A stretch of 10,889 nucleotides of DNA from JALZAA01 sp035316005 (lineage in GTDB: Bacteria > Actinomycetota > Acidimicrobiia > IMCC26256 > JACDBD01): the NCBI GenBank assembly GCA_035316005.1, contig DATFXK010000300.1, positions 1 to 10,889 of the forward strand, written 5' to 3'. The notes under the pieces were generated by a model. That model did not search any database. It saw only the letters and a program-made list of their open reading frames with translations, and was not told where the DNA came from. Numbering within the stretch: the first letter of the stretch is position 1; every line of letters starts with the position of its first letter. The position numbers were made by a program, and so were the translations under genes. Positions 1 to 4,771 of the stretch are shown in pieces.

Positions 1-28
1 AGCGGGGATTCGAATTCCCCTGGGGGCA
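1..28 (+). tRNA. tRNA-Glu, 3' fragment (probable)
   Basis: Only the 3' part of this tRNA lies in the window. The T arm is visible at 4-20 (stem GGGGA/TCCCC, loop TTCGAAT), then the 3' acceptor strand TGGGGGC at 21-27 and discriminator A28. CC follows but not CCA, so the CCA end would be added after transcription. The implied 5' acceptor strand GCCCCCA and the place directly before tRNA-Asp and tRNA-Phe suggest tRNA-Glu; Glu-Asp-Phe tRNA clusters occur in other actinobacteria. The anticodon is outside the window, so identity is an inference. The T stem closes with A8-T16 where almost all tRNAs have the G53-C61 pair. Confidence 0.65.
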
Positions 29-65
29 CCGGCGCCGGCGCGCGAACGTCGAGCGTCGAACGCAT

Positions 66-140
66 GGTCCTGTGGTGCAGTCTGGTTAGCACGCCGCCCT
101 GTCAAGGCGGAGCTCGCGGGTTCAAATCCCGTCAGGACCG
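66..140 (+). tRNA. tRNA-Asp (anticodon GTC)
   Basis: A complete cloverleaf can be drawn. The acceptor GGTCCTG (66-72) pairs with CAGGACC (133-139). The anticodon stem CCGCC (94-98) pairs with GGCGG (106-110) around the loop CTGTCAA, which places anticodon GTC at 101-103. The T arm is CGGG-TTCAAAT-CCCG type. Discriminator G140 is the expected base for tRNA-Asp. CC follows but not A, so CCA is not encoded. It lies 37 nt after the preceding tRNA and is probably co-transcribed with it and with the following tRNA-Phe. Confidence 0.96.
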
Positions 141-143
141 CCG

Positions 144-165
144 GCGGACTGCACGCGCAGTCCGC
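144..165 (+). other. Perfect 9-bp hairpin in the tRNA-Asp/tRNA-Phe spacer
   Basis: GCGGACTGC (144-152) and GCAGTCCGC (157-165) form a perfect 9-bp stem around the 4-nt loop ACGC. It fills almost the whole 29-nt spacer between the two tRNAs. No T-run follows on either strand, so it does not look like a standard intrinsic terminator. It could mark a processing site in a polycistronic tRNA precursor or be a partial terminator. The structure is clear; its role is not. Confidence 0.6.
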
Positions 166-169
166 TCCC

Positions 170-245
170 GGCCGGGTAGCTCAGTTGGCAGAGCACACGC
201 CTGAAAAGCGTGGGGTCGACGGATCGACGCCGTCCCCGGCCACCA
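170..245 (+). tRNA. tRNA-Phe (anticodon GAA), CCA encoded
   Basis: The acceptor GGCCGGG (170-176) pairs with CCCGGCC (235-241), discriminator A242 follows, and CCA is encoded at 243-245. The D arm is GCTC-AGTTGGCA-GAGC (179-194). The anticodon stem CACGC/GCGTG (196-200/208-212) encloses CTGAAAA, giving GAA at 203-205. The T stem is GACGG/CCGTC (218-222/230-234). The T loop reads ATCGACG, so position 54 is A instead of the near-universal T. It is the last gene of the plus-strand tRNA cluster, with a terminator hairpin about 40 nt downstream. Confidence 0.95.
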
Positions 246-282
246 TCGCCGACCAACGGCAACATGCGGCAGCAGCAGACGA

Positions 283-307
283 CCCGGGCCTGAGGGCCCG
301 GGCCTTT
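283..307 (+). terminator. Hairpin terminator after the tRNA cluster
   Basis: CCCGGGCC (283-290) and GGCCCGGG (295-302) form a perfect 8-bp G+C stem with loop TGAG, followed on the plus strand by CCTTTG. It lies between the plus-strand tRNAs and the convergent minus-strand bldC-like gene ending at 327. The short T-run is on the plus side, so it mainly serves the tRNA transcript. The same stem could also slow transcription coming from bldC. Confidence 0.7.
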
Positions 308-326
308 GCAACGATGCCGGTGCGAC

Positions 327-533
327 CTAGAGCTCGGAGCCTTCCTCGACCTGCTCCAAGAACCGGCGAATCTCCGACGCCCGGAAGCGCCGGTGGCCGC
401 CGAGGGTCCGGATGGCCGAGATCTTTCCGGCTCGGGCCCAGCGGGTGACCGTCTTGGGGTTGACCCTGAACATTGCGGCCACCTCTGACGGGGTCAAGAG
501 GGCCTCGTGCTCGGAACTCGATTCCATCGCCAT
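327..533 (-). CDS. bldC: BldC-like MerR-type DNA-binding regulator
   Basis: The 68-aa product is a small, stand-alone MerR-type winged helix-turn-helix protein. Residues 12-33 (LLTPSEVAAMFRVNPKTVTR, then W) form the HTH, followed by the wing RTLGGHRRF at 42-50. There is no effector domain. Length and sequence match Streptomyces BldC (68 aa), a developmental regulator known to bind cooperatively to AT-rich direct repeats. I chose the ATG at 531-533 because GAGGAG (540-545) sits 6 nt upstream. The frame is open to 695, but that extension lacks BldC-like sequence, and the ATG at 525-527 is badly spaced. The gene follows purM on the same strand after 245 bp, so it probably has its own promoter. 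Its targets here are unknown; in a non-sporulating lineage the role may differ from that in Streptomyces. Confidence 0.9.
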   Translation of the reverse strand: MAMESSSEHEALLTPSEVAAMFRVNPKTVTRWARAGKISAIRTLGGHRRFRASEIRRFLEQVEEGSEL

Positions 534-778
534 TGCTGGCTCCTCACTATTGCGCTCGCGTTCCCTGCCCGTGCGGTTCGGTGCCTCGGTGTCGGGAGGC
601 ACCACTTTGTGCGACCTACCCGATTTGTCCGTGTCCGAATCGTGCCATGAGGGTAGCGTGCGAAGTATCCGGAGGGGATAGCCCGTCGGGACCAAATGTC
701 CAACGCGATGGGACTAGTTATTCGTCCGGATCTGTCCCCCCTCGTGACGGTCGGCCGATTCGGGCGCGCCTGTGCGGA
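534..778 (-). other. purM-bldC intergenic region
   Basis: These 245 bp hold no gene I can support. The minus strand should carry the bldC promoter. The SD GAGGAG is at 540-545. The only -35/-10-like pair I found is weak: TTGGAC (698-703) and TATCCC (675-680), 17 bp apart, each matching the consensus at about three of six positions. That would leave a leader of roughly 135 nt. I saw no T-tailed hairpin after the purM stop, so read-through from purM into bldC remains possible. Confidence 0.35.
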
Positions 779-1831
779 TCAGCCGAACATCGCCCGACCC
801 CGACCGCCCGTGATCTCGCCGACGACCCAGGCCTCGTGGCCGGTCGCCCGGACGGCGGCGAGCGCGGTGTGGACGGCGTCGCCCGGCACGACCGCCAACA
901 TCCCGAGCCCGAGATTGAAGACATGCTCCATCTCGGCGTCGGCCACACTGCCGGCGGCCTGGACCTCGGCGAAGATGCGCGGCCGCTCCCAGGCGTCGCG
1001 CCACACGACCGCGTCGCAGTCGTCGGGGAGGACCCGTGCGAGGTTGCCGACGATGCCGCCCCCGGTCACGTGCGCGAAGGCGTGGACGTCGACGCGGCTG
1101 CAGAGATCGAGCATCGAGGGCGCGTAGATGACGCTCGGGCGCAGCAGCTCCTCGGCGAGCGGGTGGCCGGCGCCGTCCCATGCCGGTCCGTCGAGGTCCC
1201 GGCCGTTGACGTCGAGCAACGCGCGCCGAGCCAGCGAATAGCCGTTGCAGCGCAGCCCGCCGCTGGCGAGACCGATGATCGCATCGCCGCGACGCACGTC
1301 GGCGGGAAGGACGCGCGACCGCTCGACGACCCCGACGGCGAAGCCGACGAGGTCGAACTCGCCCGGCTCCATGACCGCGCCGTGCTCGGACACCTCGCCG
1401 CCGAGCAGCGCGCACCTCGCGTGCCGGCATCCCTCGGCGACCCCGGCGACGATCTCGTCGACGGTCTCGGGAACGAGCTTGCCGACGGAGATGTAGTCCA
1501 GGAAGAACAACGGCTCGGCGCCGTTGGCGGCGACGTCGTCCACGGACATGGCGACGCAATCGATCCCGATCGTGCCGTACCGGCGCGTGAGCTGGGCGAC
1601 GACCGCCTTCGTGCCCACTCCGTCGGTCGAGGCGACGAGCACAGGGTCCTCGAACCGCTCGTCCGGGAACGCGAAGAGCCCGCCGAAGCCGCCGACGTCG
1701 CCGACCACCTCGGGACGGAACGTCGACCGGACGTGCTCCTTGATGAGCTCGACCGCCTTCTCGCCGGCTGCGGTGTCGACGCCGGCGTCGGTGTAGGTGA
1801 GCGGCTCGCCCTCCCGATCGCGCCCGGTCAC
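779..1831 (-). CDS. purM: Phosphoribosylformylglycinamidine cyclo-ligase (AIR synthetase)
   Basis: PurM closes FGAM to 5-aminoimidazole ribonucleotide using ATP (purine pathway step 5) in the cytoplasm. The 350-aa product is close to the family length (E. coli about 345). It starts with the typical LTYTDAGVD (11-19) and has the signature STDGVGTK (68-75), the loop GLASGGLRCNGYSL (187-200), HVTGGGIVGNLARVLP (254-269) and NLGLGMLAVV (306-315). The GTG start at 1829-1831 overlaps the purF stop in a GTGA motif, and no good SD precedes it, so translation is probably coupled to purF. No intrinsic terminator was seen after the TGA stop. Confidence 0.97.
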   Translation of the reverse strand: MTGRDREGEPLTYTDAGVDTAAGEKAVELIKEHVRSTFRPEVVGDVGGFGGLFAFPDERFEDPVLVASTDGVGTKAVVAQLTRRYGTIGIDCVAMSVDDVAANGAEPLFFLDYISVGKLVPETVDEIVAGVAEGCRHARCALLGGEVSEHGAVMEPGEFDLVGFAVGVVERSRVLPADVRRGDAIIGLASGGLRCNGYSLARRALLDVNGRDLDGPAWDGAGHPLAEELLRPSVIYAPSMLDLCSRVDVHAFAHVTGGGIVGNLARVLPDDCDAVVWRDAWERPRIFAEVQAAGSVADAEMEHVFNLGLGMLAVVPGDAVHTALAAVRATGHEAWVVGEITGGRGRAMFG

Positions 1832-3312
1832 GGCTCGACGCGGGCGGGCGCCTCGCGTGCCGCTTCGGGCGATCGAACCGTCTCCTCCTCGAGGGCCAGC
1901 TTGGTGTCGGCGTCGGGGACGGGGACCGGGTACTCGCCGCTCAGGCAGGCGGTGCAGAACGACTGGGCGCTGGCCCCGGTGGCCCCCACCAGCCGGTCAA
2001 GCTCGAGATACGCGAGCGAATCGACCCCCAGGTACTCGCGAATCTCGCCCACCTCCAGATCGGCGGCGACGAGCTCGGGGCGGCGGCCGGTATCCATGCC
2101 GTAGAAGCACGGCCACCGGTACGGCGGCGATGTCACCCGCAGGTGCACCTCCGACGCGCCCGCCTCGCGCAGCATGCGGGTCAGCGTGAGCTGTGTCGTC
2201 CCGCGGACGATCGAGTCGTCCACGACCACCAGCCGCTTGCCCGCGATGTTCTGGCGGATCGGGTTGAGCTTCAGGCGGACGCCGGCGGCGCGCGTCTCGG
2301 GCGTCGGCGCGATGAAGGTGCGGCCGATGTATCGGTTCTTGACGACGCCGTCGCCGTACGGAATCCCCGACGCGCGAGCGAATCCCTGGGCCGCAGGGAT
2401 GCCCGATTCCGGCACCGGCATCACCATGTCGGCGTCGACGGGCGCCTGGCGCGCGAGCTCCTCGCCCATCCGCTGGCGCGCCGCGTGCACGCTCTGCCCG
2501 TAGAGCGTGGTGTCGGGGCGCGAGAAGTACACGAACTCGAACAGGCAGAGCTTCGGTGAGGCCTCGGCGAAGTGGTGCGACCGCAGACCGGAGGCGTCGA
2601 CGGTCACCATCTCGCCCGGCTCGACGTCGCGCACGTAGTGCGCGCCGACGATGTCGAGGGCGGCGCTCTCGCTCGCGAGGACCCATCCGCCGGCGATGCG
2701 CCCCAGCGTGAGCGGCCAGAACCCGTGGGGGTCGCGCACGCCGATGAGACGGGCGTCGTCCATGAGCACGAACGAGAACCCGCCTGCGAGGCGCGGCAGC
2801 ACGCGCTCGAGCGCGACCTCGAGGTCACGCCCGTCGGAGCGGGGCGACGGCGAGTACTGCTGGGCGACGAGCTCGGCGACGAGCGCCGAGTCGGTCGTCG
2901 AGTCCAGGTCGAACTCCGGCGCCGTCATCCCGGGGAGCATCCCGACGGTCTCCGCTAGCTGCACCGTGTTCGTGAGGTTGCCGTTGTGGCCGAGGGCGAA
3001 GCCGGCGTCCCCGACCGAGCGGTAGACGGGCTGGGCGTTCCGCCAGCTGCTCGACCCGGTGGTCGAGTACCGGTTGTGGCCGATGGCCAAGTGGCCGTCG
3101 AGGGGGGCGAGGCGGCGCTCGTCGAACACCTGGGTCACGAGGCCCATGTCCTTGACGACGGTGATCGTCTCGCCGTCGCTGACGGCAATGCCGGCCGACT
3201 CCTGGCCGCGGTGCTGCAGCGCGAACAAGCCCAGGTAGGCGAGGTGGGCCACCGGCTTCCCCGGGGCGTAGACGCCGAAGACGCCGCACGCGTGGCCCAG
3301 ACGCTGCTCCAT
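1828..3312 (-). CDS. purF: Amidophosphoribosyltransferase (PRPP amidotransferase)
   Basis: PurF makes 5-phosphoribosylamine from PRPP and glutamine, the committed first step of purine synthesis. In the 494-aa product an 8-residue propeptide precedes the Ntn nucleophile Cys9 (CGVFGV), which must be exposed by cleavage. The glutaminase domain has LQHRGQESAG (32-41) and GHNGNLTN (108-115). The PRPP loop is VVVDDSIVRGTT (362-373). Cys256, Cys402, Cys453 and Cys456 stand in the Bacillus-type contexts that bind a 4Fe-4S cluster, so this is the Fe-S form. The ATG at 3310-3312 gives the expected short propeptide. No SD lies close to it; GGAGGG is about 30 nt upstream. It is first in the purF-purM unit and diverges from cysC. 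Confidence 0.97.
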   Translation of the reverse strand: MEQRLGHACGVFGVYAPGKPVAHLAYLGLFALQHRGQESAGIAVSDGETITVVKDMGLVTQVFDERRLAPLDGHLAIGHNRYSTTGSSSWRNAQPVYRSVGDAGFALGHNGNLTNTVQLAETVGMLPGMTAPEFDLDSTTDSALVAELVAQQYSPSPRSDGRDLEVALERVLPRLAGGFSFVLMDDARLIGVRDPHGFWPLTLGRIAGGWVLASESAALDIVGAHYVRDVEPGEMVTVDASGLRSHHFAEASPKLCLFEFVYFSRPDTTLYGQSVHAARQRMGEELARQAPVDADMVMPVPESGIPAAQGFARASGIPYGDGVVKNRYIGRTFIAPTPETRAAGVRLKLNPIRQNIAGKRLVVVDDSIVRGTTQLTLTRMLREAGASEVHLRVTSPPYRWPCFYGMDTGRRPELVAADLEVGEIREYLGVDSLAYLELDRLVGATGASAQSFCTACLSGEYPVPVPDADTKLALEEETVRSPEAAREAPARVEP

Positions 3313-3321
3313 CTCGCTACA

Positions 3322-3327
3322 AGTATG
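3322..3327 (-). promoter_or_regulatory. Putative purF -10 element
   Basis: On the minus strand CATACT (complement of AGTATG at 3322-3327) lies 9 nt upstream of the purF ATG and agrees with TATAAT at four positions. A start site 6-7 nt downstream would leave at most a 2-3 nt leader. No convincing -35 and no close SD were found. The match is modest. Confidence 0.35.
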
Positions 3328-3330
3328 CCG

Positions 3331-3352
3331 TACCGATGTTCACCCTCCGGTA
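3331..3352. promoter_or_regulatory. Inverted repeat in the purF/cysC divergent promoter region
   Basis: TACCG (3331-3335) and CGGTA (3348-3352) form an inverted repeat with a 12-bp spacer in the 50-bp gap between purF and cysC. The right arm overlaps the proposed cysC -10 and the left arm lies just upstream of the proposed purF -10. A protein bound here could affect both directions. Five-base half-sites are short, so chance is possible. Confidence 0.3.
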
Positions 3353-3356
3353 ACTT
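3351..3356 (+). promoter_or_regulatory. Putative cysC -10 element (leaderless type)
   Basis: TAACTT fits the actinobacterial -10 pattern TANNNT and ends exactly 6 nt before the cysC GTG at 3363. Transcription would then begin at or beside the start codon. No Shine-Dalgarno precedes the GTG, which agrees with a leaderless mRNA. No clear -35 hexamer was found. Confidence 0.5.
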
Positions 3357-3362
3357 CCATTC

Positions 3363-3929
3363 GTGGCGAACACGGGCTTCTGCTTGTGGTTCACCGGGTT
3401 GTCGGGCTCGGGGAAGAGCACCATCGCCGCCGCCGTGGTCGAGGAGCTGCGCCGGCGCGGGCACCGGGTCGAGCTGCTGGACGGCGACGAGGTGCGCGAG
3501 AACCTCTCGGCCGGCCTCGGGTTCTCGAAGGCCGACCGCGACGCGAACATCCGCCGCATCGGCTGGGTCGCCGCGCTGCTGGCCCGGAACGGCGTCGTAG
3601 CCGTGACGGCGGCGATCTCGCCGTACCGGGCCGTGCGGGACGAGGTGCGGTCGAAGATCGACAACTTCGTGGAGGTGTACGTCGACACGCCGATCGCGGT
3701 GTGCGAGCAGCGCGACGTCAAGGGCCTGTACGCGAAGGCGCGCGCCGGTGAGATCCCTGAGTTCACGGGCGTGTCGGATCCGTACGAGCCGCCGCTGGCG
3801 CCGGAGGTGCGGGTCGTCACGCACGATCGGGATCCGTGGGCGTCGGCGGCCCAGGTCGTCGACTACCTCGAGCGGGCAGGCTTGACCGGACCGGCGCCGC
3901 GTCCCGAGGCGGCCGAGGCGCGCTCGTGA
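3363..3929 (+). CDS. cysC: Adenylylsulfate kinase (APS kinase)
   Basis: CysC phosphorylates adenosine 5'-phosphosulfate at the 3' hydroxyl to give PAPS, the sulfate donor for sulfotransferases and an intermediate in some sulfate assimilation routes. The 188-aa product has the family length: P-loop GLSGSGKST (12-20), DGD (40-42), RENLSAGLGFSKADR (45-59), ISPYR (85-89) with the typical active-site serine, and the lid segment KGLYAKARAGEIPEFTG (120-136). The GTG start puts the P-loop at the usual distance from the N terminus. It diverges from purF and overlaps the next gene by GTGA, so the two form an operon. No ATP sulfurylase (CysD/CysN or Sat), reductase or sulfotransferase gene is in the window, so the source of APS and the use of PAPS cannot be read here. 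Confidence 0.96.
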   Translation: MANTGFCLWFTGLSGSGKSTIAAAVVEELRRRGHRVELLDGDEVRENLSAGLGFSKADRDANIRRIGWVAALLARNGVVAVTAAISPYRAVRDEVRSKIDNFVEVYVDTPIAVCEQRDVKGLYAKARAGEIPEFTGVSDPYEPPLAPEVRVVTHDRDPWASAAQVVDYLERAGLTGPAPRPEAAEARS

Positions 3930-4771
3930 TCGACCTGCACAGTCACTCGACGATGTCGGACGGCACCGACACGCCGACCGAGGTCGTGCGGCTGGCCGGC
4001 GCAGTGGGGCTCTCGGCGCTCGCGCTCACCGACCATGACACCCTCGACCACGTCCCCGAGGCGCGCGCCGCCGCCGGCGAACACGGCGTGCGGCTGGTCC
4101 CGGGGTGTGAGATCTCGTGCGAGCTCGCCGGGCGTGCGCCCGGGACCATGCATCTCCTCGTCTTCTTCGTCGACGACGACCCGGGGGAGCTTCAAGACCG
4201 GCTGGCCGAGCTGCAGACGGCCCGCAACGAACGCAACGTGCAGATCGTGGACGCGTTGAACGGGCACGGCGTCCCGATCACAGTCGAAGCCGTCCAAGCG
4301 CAGGCGGGGCCGGGGTCGGTGGGCCGTCCGCACATCGCGCGCGTGTTGATGGAGACGGGTCACGTCGGCTCGATCCAGGAGGCGTTCGACGTGTGGCTGG
4401 GAAAGGGACAGCCGGCTTACTTCGAGCGCGACAGGCTCGGCCCCGAGGAGGCGATCGCGCTCACGCACACGTCCGGCGGAGTGTGCGCGGTCGCACACCC
4501 GGGATCGCTGGGGCTCGCGGACGGCGCGCTGGACGAGTTCGTGCGTGAGCTCGCCGGCGCCGGGCTCGACGGGCTCGAGTGCGAGTACGGGGCGTACCAG
4601 CCCGAGGAGCGGGCGCCGTTCCGCGAGTTGGCCCGGCGCCACGGGCTCGCGCCGACCGGCGGCTCTGACTATCACGGCGAGAACAAGCCCGGCCTCTCCG
4701 TGGGTGTGGGGCGGGGCGACCTGCGCGTCCCCGACGAGTTCCTCGCCGAACTGGAGTCTCGCCGGCCCTAA
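3926..4771 (+). CDS. PHP-domain phosphoesterase, probable pAp phosphatase (YciV/RNase AM-like)
   Basis: The 281-aa product is a complete PHP-superfamily metal-dependent phosphoesterase. Visible metal-site residues are H5 and H7 (DLHSHS), D12, H37 (TDHD), E62 (GCEIS), H76, H136 (GRPHIAR), H191 (VAHPG), D248 and H250 (GSDYHG). This full set and the length match the branch with E. coli YciV (RNase AM) and Chromobacterium Cv1693, characterised as a 3',5'-nucleoside bisphosphate phosphatase. The frame is open upstream inside cysC, but I chose the GTG at 3926 because it overlaps the cysC stop (GTGA) and puts the first metal motif at the N terminus. Coupling to cysC suggests the substrate is pAp, the by-product of PAPS use. 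5'-3' exoribonuclease activity on short RNA is the alternative. The stop overlaps the purL stop on the other strand. Confidence 0.88.
   Translation: MIDLHSHSTMSDGTDTPTEVVRLAGAVGLSALALTDHDTLDHVPEARAAAGEHGVRLVPGCEISCELAGRAPGTMHLLVFFVDDDPGELQDRLAELQTARNERNVQIVDALNGHGVPITVEAVQAQAGPGSVGRPHIARVLMETGHVGSIQEAFDVWLGKGQPAYFERDRLGPEEAIALTHTSGGVCAVAHPGSLGLADGALDEFVRELAGAGLDGLECEYGAYQPEERAPFRELARRHGLAPTGGSDYHGENKPGLSVGVGRGDLRVPDEFLAELESRRP

Noticed and set aside
1..245. Integration site or mobile element at the tRNA cluster
   Set aside because: I found no integrase, no direct repeat of a tRNA 3' end downstream and no change in composition; the flanking genes are core genes.
185..448. A short plus-strand frame starting inside tRNA-Phe
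   Set aside because: It begins within the tRNA, runs through the terminator hairpin and covers bldC antisense; there is no sign of coding.
534..695. N-terminal extension of BldC by 54 residues
   Set aside because: The extension has no BldC-like sequence, while the ATG at 531-533 has a well-spaced GAGGAG and gives exactly the known 68-aa length.
473..2104. A 543-codon plus-strand frame antisense to purM and the end of purF
   Set aside because: It has no known domain and is antisense to a complete PurM with all signatures; it reflects codon bias.
3836..3925. Upstream start for the PHP protein, inside cysC
   Set aside because: The extra 30 residues are Gly/Arg-rich shadow sequence. The GTG in the GTGA overlap puts the first metal motif where the family has it.
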